The position numbers were made by a program, and so were the translations under genes. Of a DNA stretch of 64,000 nucleotides, positions 1 to 8,025 are shown one piece after another. Each line of letters opens with the position of its first letter. The first letter of the stretch is position 1. The notes below the pieces were generated by a model. It worked only from the letters and a program-made list of their open reading frames with translations. It did no database searches and had not been told where the DNA came from. Origin of the DNA: Conexibacter woesei DSM 14684 (GTDB lineage: Bacteria; Actinomycetota; Thermoleophilia; Solirubrobacterales; Solirubrobacteraceae); assembly GCF_000025265.1 (NCBI RefSeq), contig NC_013739.1:1364001-1428000 (forward strand), read 5' to 3'.

Positions 1-21
1 CACGAAGCGAGAGGAACTTCG

Positions 22-540
22 ATGTCTCAACCATTCGTCGGAGAGATCCGCATGTTCGGCGGCAACTTCGCGCCGGCCGGGTGGATGTTCTGCGAGGGCC
101 AGACGCTCCCGATCTCCGAGTACGACGTGCTCTTCAACCTGATCGGCACGACCTACGGCGGCGACGGGCAGGAGACGTTCAGCCTGCCGAACGTCGGCGG
201 CCGCGTCGCGCTCCACCAGGGCACCGGGCCGGGCACCAGTCCGCGGATAATCGGCGAGACGGGCGGCGTGCCCGAGGTCACGCTGACGTCCGGCCAGCTC
301 GGCAGCCACACGCATGCGCTGATGGGCAGCACCGACGCGGGCAGCACACCGAACCCGGGCGGCGCCGTGCTCGCGACGGGGTCGACGATCCAGGTCTACC
401 GGCAGACCAACCCCGGGGCGAGAATGGCCGCCAACGCCATCACGTCGGTTGGGGGCAGCCAGCCGCACGAGAATCGCCAGCCGTACCTGCCGATCCGGTT
501 CATCATCTCGCTCTTCGGGATCTACCCGACTCAGGGCTGA
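22..540 (+). CDS. Phage tail collar domain protein (microcystin-dependent-protein-like)
   Basis: A 172-residue protein made of a single tail-collar / MdpB-type fold. The N-terminus contains an EIRMFGGNFAPAGW core, then CEGQTLPIS and a TYGGDGQETFSLP segment, all typical of the family. The C-terminus ends in QPYLPIRFIISLFGIYP. The family is known from phage tail-fibre tips and from bacterial proteins of unclear function. A GAGAGGA-like ribosome site sits a few bases before the ATG. It lies 12 nt before a paralogue, and no other phage structural gene follows, so a free-standing bacterial collar cluster is more likely than a prophage. Similar genes may continue upstream of the window. Confidence 0.85.
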   Translation: MSQPFVGEIRMFGGNFAPAGWMFCEGQTLPISEYDVLFNLIGTTYGGDGQETFSLPNVGGRVALHQGTGPGTSPRIIGETGGVPEVTLTSGQLGSHTHALMGSTDAGSTPNPGGAVLATGSTIQVYRQTNPGARMAANAITSVGGSQPHENRQPYLPIRFIISLFGIYPTQG

Positions 541-552
541 AAGGACGCTGCC

Positions 553-1074
553 GTGACCGATCCCTTCGTCGCGGAGATCCGCATCTTCGCCGGCAACTTC
601 GCGCCGAAAGGCTGGGCGCTGTGCAATGGCCAGCTGATGCCGATCTCGCAGAACACAGCCCTCTTCTCACTGCTCGGGACGATGTACGGCGGCGACGGCA
701 AGTCGACGTTCGCGCTGCCCGACCTGCAGGACCGGGCGCCGCTGCACGCGACCAACGAGGGCGACTACTACCAGGGGGCCCCGGGCGGCACCGACACGGT
801 CCAGCTGCTGCTGAGCGAGATCGCGCTGCACAACCACACGCTCAACGCCGCCGCCGCCGACGCCGCGAACCTGACGCAGCCGGCGCCCAACCGCGTGCTC
901 GCACGCTCCTCCGGCGGCAGCGCGTACCAGAGAGACACGACCGCCAACCTGACGCCGATGGCGCAGGAGGCGGTCGGATTCGGCGGCAGCGGCCTGCCGC
1001 ACAGCAACATGCAGCCGTATCTCGTGCTGACGTTCATCATCGCGCTGCAAGGGATCTTCCCCCCACGGGGATGA
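553..1074 (+). CDS. Second phage tail collar domain protein
   Basis: A 173-residue paralogue of the preceding gene, starting at GTG. It keeps the same landmarks in the same order: EIRIFAGNFAPKGW, CNGQLMPIS, TMYGGDGKSTFALPD, then a glycine/alanine-rich middle and the terminal QPYLVLTFIIALQGIFP. The 12-nt spacing from gene 1 implies co-transcription. Tandem collar proteins in non-phage context are common in environmental bacteria, but their role is not established. The roughly 200 nt that follow hold no supportable gene. Confidence 0.85.
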   Translation: MTDPFVAEIRIFAGNFAPKGWALCNGQLMPISQNTALFSLLGTMYGGDGKSTFALPDLQDRAPLHATNEGDYYQGAPGGTDTVQLLLSEIALHNHTLNAAAADAANLTQPAPNRVLARSSGGSAYQRDTTANLTPMAQEAVGFGGSGLPHSNMQPYLVLTFIIALQGIFPPRG

Positions 1075-1306
1075 GACCTGGTCCGTAGAACTCCGCGACC
1101 GTCCGCGAGAGCCTCCTGCTCGCGCGGGCGGCGCGGCGCGAGTGACGACGAGGACGGCGCGCAGCTGTCCGGCGGCGAGCGCCTCGCGGAGCTGCCTGGC
1201 GAGCTGACGGCGCGGTCGCGCTAGCCTTTCGCGCTGGTTCCCGCCGGACCGATGCCCCAGTGCGCTTGAGGAGGTGCTGCTGTGGGGCACGGCGTCCGAC
1301 CGGACC

Positions 1307-2545
1307 ATGACCTCCCGCTCTCTCGCACCCACGAGCCGCGCTGCGGACGGCGCCACGAGCCGCGCTGCCGACCGCGCCACGAGCCGCGCTGCCGCGATCG
1401 ACGGCGCGCGCGGCCTCGCTGCGCTCTCCGTGCTGGCGTTCCACGCCTGGCTCTACACCCGTGTGGACGTCTCGGCCGGCGCGCGCGAGACGGCGCTCGA
1501 CTACGCGATGCACGAGCTGCGGCTCGGGCTCGTGCTGTTCTTCGTGCTGTCGGGCTTCCTGCTGTGGCGGCCGTTCGCCGCCGCCGCCCGCGGAGGCCGG
1601 CCGCGCCCCGGCACGCGCGAGTACCTCGTCCGCCGCGGCGCGCGCGTGCTGCCGGCTTACTACCTCGCGCTCGTCGGCTCGATCGTGCTGCTGTGGGGGG
1701 CCGCGGAGACGCCCGGCGTCCGGCTGCCCGACGCCGAGCTGCTGCCGCTGTTCCTCGTCTTCGGCCAGAACTTCAACGTCGGCTCGGTGATGAAGCTCGA
1801 CCCGCCGATGTGGACGCTCGCGGTCGAGGTGACGTTCTACCTGCTGCTCCCGCTCGTCGCCGTGCTCGCGCTGCGGCTGCCGCGCGCCCGCGTCGTCCAG
1901 GCGCTGGTGCCGCTCGGCCTGCTCGCGTTCGGAGTCTGGTGGAACCACCGGATCGCGGGCGGCGGCTCGATCGTCGCGGGCAAGCTGCTGCCCGCGATGC
2001 TGCCGTACTTCGCGCTCGGCATGCTGACGGCGCTCGCGCTCGACGGCCGCCGGCCGCTGCGTCGCGCCGCCGCGTACGCGCTGCTCGCGGCGGGGCTGCT
2101 GCTCGTGCTCGGCGACGCGCTCTGGCAGGCCGACGGCGTCGCCTCCAGATCGACCTCGTACGCCTACCGGATCTGGCGCGACCTGCCGGCGGCGGCCGGC
2201 TTCGCGCTCGTCGTCGCCGTCGCGGCGGGCAGCGCCGGCGCCGGGACCGCGCTGCTGCGGCTGCGCCCGCTCGTCGCGTTCGGGACGATCTCCTACGGCG
2301 TCTACCTGTGGCACGTGCCACTGCTGCTCGTCGCCCGCCACCTCGGCCTGCTGCCGCTGCACACCTTCCCGGCGTTCGTGCTCGTGCTCGCGCTGACGGT
2401 CCCGGTCGCCGCCGCCAGCTGGCGCTGGGTCGAACGGCCGGCGATCGACCGCGCGCGCGACGTCACCCGCCGCTGGCGCGGCCCGGCCGACAGCGCGGCG
2501 CGGCGCGGCGCCGGGCGCGGCGAGCCGAGCGCCGCGCAGCGGTGA
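1307..2545 (+). CDS. Acyltransferase 3 family integral membrane protein
   Basis: A membrane O-acyltransferase of about 412 residues. After a short polar N-terminus it shows the family opening IDGARGLAALSVLAFHAWL, with the conserved His in the first membrane segment. FFVLSGFLLWRPF and YLVRRGARVLPAYYLAL follow, then about ten hydrophobic helices and the late GVYLWHVPLLL segment. Such proteins acylate surface polysaccharides or lipids. The start is uncertain. A GTG at 1274 directly follows GAGGAG with no spacer, while ATG at 1307 has no clear ribosome site. The N-terminus contains three copies of an ATSRAAD-like unit. Confidence 0.85.
   Translation: MTSRSLAPTSRAADGATSRAADRATSRAAAIDGARGLAALSVLAFHAWLYTRVDVSAGARETALDYAMHELRLGLVLFFVLSGFLLWRPFAAAARGGRPRPGTREYLVRRGARVLPAYYLALVGSIVLLWGAAETPGVRLPDAELLPLFLVFGQNFNVGSVMKLDPPMWTLAVEVTFYLLLPLVAVLALRLPRARVVQALVPLGLLAFGVWWNHRIAGGGSIVAGKLLPAMLPYFALGMLTALALDGRRPLRRAAAYALLAAGLLLVLGDALWQADGVASRSTSYAYRIWRDLPAAAGFALVVAVAAGSAGAGTALLRLRPLVAFGTISYGVYLWHVPLLLVARHLGLLPLHTFPAFVLVLALTVPVAAASWRWVERPAIDRARDVTRRWRGPADSAARRGAGRGEPSAAQR
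1331..1392 (+). repeat. 24-nt period direct repeat in acyltransferase N-terminus
   Basis: The 14-mer ACGAGCCGCGCTGC occurs at 1331, 1355 and 1379, an exact 24-nt period. It encodes repeated TSRAA residues just before the first membrane helix. Confidence 0.8.
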
Positions 2546-2559
2546 TTCAATCCGGCCGG

Positions 2560-3720
2560 ATGGCGGACGAGCCACTTGACGAAGCGCGCCTGCGGCGGCT
2601 GATCGCGGTCGGCCGGTCGCTCGTGCAGCAGCTCGACCTGGAGGCGCTGCTGGCGCAGATCGTCGCCGTCGCGCGCGAGGTCACGGGCGCCCGCTACGCG
2701 GCGATCGGCGTGCTCGACGAGGCGCGCGCCGAGCTGGAGCGCTTCCTCACGCGCGGGATCGACGAAGCCACCCGCGACCTGATCGGCGACCCGCCGCGCG
2801 GGCACGGGATCCTCGGCGTGCTGATCAGAGACCCGCGTCCGGTGCGGCTCGCCGATCTCGGCGACGATCCGCGCTCGTACGGCTTCCCGCCGCACCACCC
2901 GCCGATGCACAGCTTCCTCGGCGTCCCGATCGTCGTGCGCGGCCGCGCCTGGGGCAATCTCTACCTGACCGACAAGGAGGGCGGCGAGTTCGCCGCCGCC
3001 GACGAGGAGGCGGCGGTGATCCTCGCCGACTGGGCTGCGGTCGCGATCGACAACGCCGGCCGCTTCGAGCGGCAGCGGCTGCGCGACACGATGGCGGCGG
3101 CCGAGCAGGAGCGCCGCCGCTGGGCGCGCGAGCTGCACGACGAGACGCTGCAGGGGCTCGGCGGGCTGCAGGTGCTGCTGTCCTCGGCGCTGCGCCGCAG
3201 CAGCGAGCCGTCGCAGGTGGAGGGCGCCGTGCGTGCCGCGGTCGAGGAGATCGGGACCGAGATCGAGAAGCTGCGCACGCTGATCACCGAGCTGCGCCCG
3301 GCGGCGCTCGACGAGCTCGGCCTCGAGCCGGCGCTGGAGAGCCTGGCCGGCCGCGTCGCGGCGGTCGAGGGGATCGTCGTCACGAGCGAGGTCGTGCTCG
3401 CCGACGGCGAGCGGCGCCGTCTCCCGCCCGACCTCGAGACGGCCGTCTACCGGCTCGTCCAGGAGGCGCTGACCAACGCGGTCAAGCACGCGCGCGCCGA
3501 GCGGGTCGACGTGCGCGTGACCGAGCGGGACGGCTGCGTCGAGCTGACGGTGCGCGACGACGGCGCCGGCTTCGACGTCGGGGCGCCGCGCGCCGGCTTC
3601 GGCCTGCTGGGGATGGAGGAGCGCGTCGCGCTGGCGGGCGGCACGCTCGCGGTGCAGAGCAGACCGGGCGCGGGCACGACGATCCGCGCGACGCTCAGCG
3701 GCGCTACGCCGCGACCCTGA
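2560..3720 (+). CDS. GAF-domain sensor histidine kinase (NarL/DevS type)
   Basis: A 386-residue cytosolic kinase. Residues about 15-170 form a GAF domain (ARYAAIGVLDE, SFLGVPIVVRGRAWGNLYLTDK). A HisKA_3 dimerisation helix follows, with the phospho-acceptor His in RELHDETLQGLG (about residue 193). The C-terminal HATPase has VYRLVQEALTNAVKHA (N box), DDGAGFD (G1) and FGLLGMEERV (G2). No membrane segment is seen, so the GAF domain probably senses a diffusible ligand or redox signal. An in-frame GTG at 2542 overlapping the acyltransferase stop is an alternative start. The likely partner is the NarL-type regulator at 4453-5139, although a repressor gene lies between them. Confidence 0.9.
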   Translation: MADEPLDEARLRRLIAVGRSLVQQLDLEALLAQIVAVAREVTGARYAAIGVLDEARAELERFLTRGIDEATRDLIGDPPRGHGILGVLIRDPRPVRLADLGDDPRSYGFPPHHPPMHSFLGVPIVVRGRAWGNLYLTDKEGGEFAAADEEAAVILADWAAVAIDNAGRFERQRLRDTMAAAEQERRRWARELHDETLQGLGGLQVLLSSALRRSSEPSQVEGAVRAAVEEIGTEIEKLRTLITELRPAALDELGLEPALESLAGRVAAVEGIVVTSEVVLADGERRRLPPDLETAVYRLVQEALTNAVKHARAERVDVRVTERDGCVELTVRDDGAGFDVGAPRAGFGLLGMEERVALAGGTLAVQSRPGAGTTIRATLSGATPRP

Positions 3721-4315
3721 CGAGCACCGGCTCGCCGGCGAACACGCACGCGAGCACGCCGACGCTCGCCGCGAGCGCATCCGTGTCGCGCGCGGCGCTG
3801 CCATGCAGGCCGTGCACGAGGCGCGTCAGCGTCAGCAGGCCGGGGCTCGCGATCGCGCCCTCTTCGAGGCTGCCGATGTAGTTCTTGTGCATGCCGGTCG
3901 CGTCGGCGAGCGCCGCGCGCGTCAGCTCGCGACGGCGTCGCAGCAGCCGCAGTGCGCGTCCGAGCGCCGGCGCTCCCGGCTCGGATGCTCCGGGCACGCG
4001 CTCCGCCGCCGGGACCCCGCCGCGCCGGACGGCGGTACGGCCGGCGGGCGCCGGGCGGACGAAGCTCTCGGCCAGCACGGAGACGCTGACGTCGAGTGCG
4101 CGCGCGAGCCGGGTCGCGGTCGCCAGGCCGGGGTTCGCGACGGTGCCGCGCTCGAGCGCGCCGAGGTAGTTGCGGTGGAGGCCGTCGCGCGCCGCGAGCT
4201 CGCGCTGCGTTATGCCGGCGCGGGTCCGCAGCTGGCGCAGCATGGCGCCCATCGCTTCGGCCCCGCCGAGGTCATCGGGAGCCGTCGTTGGGGTGAGGAG
4301 CGTGAGTGTGGGCAT
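3704..4315 (-). CDS. Transcriptional regulator with two XRE-type helix-turn-helix domains
   Basis: A 203-residue protein with two Cro/CI-like HTH units. Residues about 25-85 contain LRTRAGITQRELAARDGLHRNYLGALERG, and residues about 115-175 contain a second, diverged copy (LRRRRELTRAALADATGMHKNYIGSLEEG). A proline/alanine linker joins them. Both recognition helices end in H+NYIG/LG, so the halves look like an internal duplication that could bind a direct repeat as a monomer. The gene overlaps the end of the convergent kinase by 17 nt. The hairpin 59 nt upstream is a candidate operator. Confidence 0.8.
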   Translation of the reverse strand: MPTLTLLTPTTAPDDLGGAEAMGAMLRQLRTRAGITQRELAARDGLHRNYLGALERGTVANPGLATATRLARALDVSVSVLAESFVRPAPAGRTAVRRGGVPAAERVPGASEPGAPALGRALRLLRRRRELTRAALADATGMHKNYIGSLEEGAIASPGLLTLTRLVHGLHGSAARDTDALAASVGVLACVFAGEPVLVRVAA

Positions 4316-4373
4316 CCTGGCGCATGCTCGCTCGCGCCTGCGCCGGCTTCTAGTCCCGGTCCGAATGTTCTAC

Positions 4374-4391
4374 GCGCTGAATGCTCAGCGC
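4374..4391. promoter_or_regulatory. Inverted repeat upstream of the double-HTH regulator
   Basis: GCGCTGA and TCAGCGC form a perfect 7-bp inverted repeat around ATGC. It lies between the response regulator stop and the double-HTH start. It could be an autoregulatory operator or a weak terminator, as no T tract follows. Confidence 0.35.
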
Positions 4392-4452
4392 TAGGCATCC
4401 ACCAATGAACCACGTCACGCGGCGGCCTGTCGAACGAACGCGCGCGATCCCG

Positions 4453-5139
4453 TCAGACAGGGCCGGAGCCGGGTGCCGTCGCGTCCATCAGACCGTGGTC
4501 GAGCGCGTAGCGGACCAGCTCGGCGCGCGACGAGCGGCGCACCTTCTGCTGGATGTGCGCGCGATGCGACTCGACGGTGCGGATGCTGAGGAAGAGCTGC
4601 TGCGCGATCTCGGCGTTCGTGTGGCCGAGCGCGATCAGCCGCAGGACCTCCAGCTCGCGCGCGGTCAGATCGTCGGGCGGGCCGCTCGGCGGCGGCTCGG
4701 CCGCCATCCGCGCGCCGAGCTCGGGGTTGAGGTACGTGCGGCCCTCGCGCGCGAGGCGCACCGCCTGGACCAGCTCGTCGTCGGCCGCCTCCTTCAGCAC
4801 GTAGCCGCGCGCGCCCGAGCGCAGCGCCTCGCGCGCGAACGCGGGATCCTGCTGCATCGTCAGGACGACGACGGCGGTCTCCGGCAGCTCGGCGACGAGG
4901 CGCGGGATCGCCGGCAGGCTCTGCTCGCCCGGCATGTTGAGGTCGAGCACGAGCACGTGCGGATGGTGGGCGCGCACCGCGCGCTCGGCGGACGGCACGT
5001 CGCCGGCCTCGGCGACGACGGCGATGTCGGGCTCGGCGTCGAGCACCATCCGCAGCCCGCTGCGGACGACGCGGTGGTCGTCCGCGATCACGACGCGGAT
5101 CTGCGCGCCATGCGCGCCGTCGCTGTCGGTCTCGGTCAC
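4453..5139 (-). CDS. NarL/FixJ-family response regulator
   Basis: A 228-residue response regulator starting at GTG. The receiver domain (about residues 14-130) has the acidic pair in VVIADDHRVV, the phospho-acceptor Asp in VLVLDLNMPG, a Thr in VVVLTMQQ and Lys in GYVLKEAADD. The C-terminal LuxR HTH is DDLTARELEVLRLIALGHTNAEIAQQL followed by RTVESHRAHIQQKV. It is probably phosphorylated by the GAF kinase at 2560-3720. A TATCGT box 7 nt before the GTG suggests a leaderless mRNA. Confidence 0.93.
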   Translation of the reverse strand: MTETDSDGAHGAQIRVVIADDHRVVRSGLRMVLDAEPDIAVVAEAGDVPSAERAVRAHHPHVLVLDLNMPGEQSLPAIPRLVAELPETAVVVLTMQQDPAFAREALRSGARGYVLKEAADDELVQAVRLAREGRTYLNPELGARMAAEPPPSGPPDDLTARELEVLRLIALGHTNAEIAQQLFLSIRTVESHRAHIQQKVRRSSRAELVRYALDHGLMDATAPGSGPV

Positions 5140-5146
5140 GGCTCCG

Positions 5147-5152
5147 ACGATA
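5147..5152 (-). promoter_or_regulatory. Putative -10 box (TATCGT), leaderless
   Basis: TATCGT on the minus strand ends 7 nt before the GTG of the response regulator. This spacing puts the first transcribed base at or next to the start codon. Confidence 0.4.
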
Positions 5153-5308
5153 GCCGCAGCGGCGGTGCGCGCGCAGGCGCGCCGACCACGGTCGGCGATC
5201 CGTGCGGACTACGGATCCGTCGCCGCGTGTGCTCCGGCGCACCTCCGCGGCCAGGACCGGGTACTAGGGTCGAAGGCACAGCGTCCCGCACCGACTGGAG
5301 GTCCCCAG

Positions 5309-6454
5309 ATGACGAGCACGACGACGAAGCGCACCGCGGCCGCGGTCGCGGGAACGGTCGGCGCGGGGCTCGTCGCGCGCCGGCTGCTGCGCTCCGACCA
5401 GGCCCGTTTCGCGCGCATGACCGGCTCCTCGATCGCCGCGCCCGACGCTGCCGGCTGGGTGACCGACTTCCTCAACGCCGCCTACTACGCGCGGGAGCCC
5501 GCCGAACGCGACGTCGACGACCTGCGGCTCGCGTTCGCGATCGTCACGACGCGCTGGCACCGGCTCGGCGGACGCCGCCTGCGGGCGCACGACATGTTCG
5601 CGTTCCACAAGGCGTTCGGCCGCCGGCGGCTGTCGGTCGCGCGCGGCTCGCGCGGCACGCTCGACCGCCCGCAGCTGTTCAACGGCGCGTCGAACCTGCT
5701 CGGCGACTGGTTCCCCGCCGCCTACGCCGACGACGCGCGCCGCGGCTGGGGGATCGCGTTCGAGACCGCGGCGGAGAAGGCGGCGTACGTACCGGAGAAG
5801 CGGCTGGAGCTGGCCAAGCTCGGCGAGCTGACGCCGGCCGCCAAGCCGCAGGCCGAGCAGGTCTGGCACACCTACGCGCCGGTCGCGGTCCCCGATGCCG
5901 ACGCGATCGTCGCGGCGCTGACGCAGCCCGAGACGTGGCCCGACTACGCGACCGCGATCGGCCGCTTCACGCCGCTGCGCAGCGGCGGCCTCGCGAACCA
6001 GACGTTCGAGATCGAGGTCGTCGCGCAGCCGGTCGAGAAGGCGCCGATCTTCACGCGCGGCTACGTCACGATCACACGGCTGCTGACGCACGCCGACCCC
6101 GAGCCGCTGCGCGCCTACGTGGCGGAGCTGAACGAGGGGATGGCACGGATCGGACGCGACGAGCCGCAGCCGGTGCCCGACGACGCGACGCCGCTCGTCG
6201 CGTTCGACCTGACGACCCACGCCGGCCACTTCATGGGCCGCGGCAACAACCGGCTGCTGCTCTACACGCACGGCGGCACCGCGTACGTGCGCGCCGCCGG
6301 CACGTGGGACGAGATGCCGTGGCATCTCGACAAGGCGTACCAGTACGCCGGCGAGGAGGCGCAGCACACGTTCTGGGGGGAGGGCGCCGCGGAGGACAGC
6401 CTGCTGCACCAGCTCGCGATCCATGCCGCGAGCCACGCCGGGACGCCGACGTGA
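5309..6454 (+). CDS. Conserved protein of unknown function, possible SRPBCC-like segment
   Basis: A 381-residue protein that I do not recognise. The start is set by a CTGGAGG ribosome site before ATG. The N-terminus has a short hydrophobic stretch (AAAVAGTVGAGLVARRLL) that could anchor it. The middle segment PETWPDYATAIGRFTPLRSGG resembles the opening of polyketide-cyclase/SRPBCC proteins, and the C-terminus has aromatic and His-rich runs. Its stop overlaps the start of the flavoprotein that follows (GTGA). The two are therefore translationally coupled and probably act on the same lipid-like or isoprenoid substrate. The function is inferred from position only. Confidence 0.6.
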   Translation: MTSTTTKRTAAAVAGTVGAGLVARRLLRSDQARFARMTGSSIAAPDAAGWVTDFLNAAYYAREPAERDVDDLRLAFAIVTTRWHRLGGRRLRAHDMFAFHKAFGRRRLSVARGSRGTLDRPQLFNGASNLLGDWFPAAYADDARRGWGIAFETAAEKAAYVPEKRLELAKLGELTPAAKPQAEQVWHTYAPVAVPDADAIVAALTQPETWPDYATAIGRFTPLRSGGLANQTFEIEVVAQPVEKAPIFTRGYVTITRLLTHADPEPLRAYVAELNEGMARIGRDEPQPVPDDATPLVAFDLTTHAGHFMGRGNNRLLLYTHGGTAYVRAAGTWDEMPWHLDKAYQYAGEEAQHTFWGEGAAEDSLLHQLAIHAASHAGTPT

Positions 6455-8025
6455 GCGCCGACCGCTTCGACGCGGTCGTCGTCGGCGCCGGACCGAACGG
6501 GCTCGCCGCCGCGATCGCGCTCGCCGAGTCCGGCCGCGGCGTGCTGCTGCTGGAGGCAGAGCAGCAGCTCGGCGGGGCAGTCACGACCGCCGAGCTGACG
6601 CTGCCCGGCTTCCACCACGACGTCTTCTCCTCCGTCCACCCGGCGGCGGTCGCCTCGCCCGTCTTCGCGCGCATGCCACTGCACGAGCACGGGCTGCGCT
6701 GGGTCCAGCCTGAGCTGCCGATGGCGCACCCGCTGGCAGGCGGCCGTGCGGCGCTGCTCGCGCGCGACCTCGACGTCACCGCCGCGAGCCTCGACGCGCT
6801 CGCGCCCGGCGACGGCGCACGCTGGGCCGAGCTGGCCGAGCCGTACCTGCGCCGCTTCCCCGCGCTGCGCGACACGATGCTCGGCGGCTTCCCGCCGCTC
6901 GCCGGCGGCGCGAAGCTGCTCGCCGGCCTCGGGCTCGGGGGCATGCTGGAGTTCTCGCGCCTGCTGCTCGGCTCGGCCGAGGGGCTGGCCGGCGAGCTGT
7001 TCAGAAGCGACGCCTCCGCAGCCTGGCTGTTCGGCGCGGCGATGCACGGCGACGTGCCGGTCACCGGCGCCGGCAGCGCGATCTCCGGTCTCTACCTCAA
7101 CCTGCTCGGGCACGCGGTCGGCTGGCCGAGCCCGGAGGGCGGCGCGGCGCGCCTGACCGACGCGCTCGCGGGGCACCTGCGGGCGCTCGGCGGCGAGACG
7201 CGCACGAACGCGCTCGTCACCGCGGTGCACGCCGCCGGCGGCCGCGCGACCGGCGTCGCGCTCGCGGACGGCTCGCGGGCGGAGGCGCCGATCGTGATCC
7301 TCGACACGACGCCGCGCGCACTCGTGCAGCTCGCCGGCGACGCGCTCCCCGACGGCTACGTGCGCAAGCTGCTGCGCTTCCGCGCCGGACAGCCGACGCT
7401 GAAGCTCGACTGGGCGCTCGAGCGGCCGATCCCGTGGGAGGCGGCGGACGTCAGCCGCGCCGGCACCGTCCACGTCGGCGGCGAGGGCGCCGAGATCCGC
7501 GCCGCGCTGCTGGAGGTCGAGGCGGGGCGGCTGCCCGAGCGGCCGTTCCTGCTGCTCGGCCAGCAGTCGCTTGCCGACCCGACGCGCGCGCCGGCGGGCA
7601 AGCACACGGCGTGGGCGTACACGCACGTGCCCGAGACGGTCGACGTCGCGGCGGCGGTCGAGGCGGTCGAGGCGCACGTCGAGCGGTTCGCGCCGGGCTT
7701 CCGCGACGCCGTCCTCGCCCGCCACGTGCTCGCGCCGCCGGACCTCGAGCGGCGCAACCGCAACCTCGTCGGCGGCGACGTCGGCGGCGGCAGCTACGCG
7801 CTCGACCAGCTCGTCTTCCGCCCGCTCCCGTCGCTGAGCCCGTATCGCACGCCGCTCGGCGGCCTCTACCTCGGCAGCGCGTCGACCTTCCCCGGCGGCG
7901 CCGTCCACGGCGTGCCGGGCGACGCCGCCGCCCGCGCCGCGCTGCTCGACGCGAAGCTGGCGCGGCTCCCGCGGCCGCCGTTGCCGGGCGCGCTCACGCG
8001 GCGGCTTCCGGCCGCGCTGCGCTGA
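6451..8025 (+). CDS. Phytoene dehydrogenase-like FAD-dependent oxidoreductase
   Basis: A 524-residue flavoprotein starting at GTG. The N-terminal dinucleotide fold is DAVVVGAGPNGLAAAIALAESG with the acidic strand end VLLLEAEQQLGGAVTTAE, as in the CrtI/COG1233 family. A late GGLYLGSASTFPGGAVHGVPG provides the second FAD contact. The family includes carotenoid desaturases, but many members act on other lipids and no carotenoid gene is nearby. It is coupled to the unknown gene upstream through a 4-nt overlap. It overlaps the convergent serine hydrolase by 32 nt. Confidence 0.88.
   Translation: MSADRFDAVVVGAGPNGLAAAIALAESGRGVLLLEAEQQLGGAVTTAELTLPGFHHDVFSSVHPAAVASPVFARMPLHEHGLRWVQPELPMAHPLAGGRAALLARDLDVTAASLDALAPGDGARWAELAEPYLRRFPALRDTMLGGFPPLAGGAKLLAGLGLGGMLEFSRLLLGSAEGLAGELFRSDASAAWLFGAAMHGDVPVTGAGSAISGLYLNLLGHAVGWPSPEGGAARLTDALAGHLRALGGETRTNALVTAVHAAGGRATGVALADGSRAEAPIVILDTTPRALVQLAGDALPDGYVRKLLRFRAGQPTLKLDWALERPIPWEAADVSRAGTVHVGGEGAEIRAALLEVEAGRLPERPFLLLGQQSLADPTRAPAGKHTAWAYTHVPETVDVAAAVEAVEAHVERFAPGFRDAVLARHVLAPPDLERRNRNLVGGDVGGGSYALDQLVFRPLPSLSPYRTPLGGLYLGSASTFPGGAVHGVPGDAAARAALLDAKLARLPRPPLPGALTRRLPAALR

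Noticed and set aside
1-1074. Prophage remnant at the window start
   Set aside because: Only collar-domain proteins are present. There is no integrase, att site, portal or other tail gene.
1075-1273. Short GTG-initiated frame near 1140 between the collar and acyltransferase genes
   Set aside because: It is interrupted by a stop after about 20 codons and has no ribosome site or similarity.
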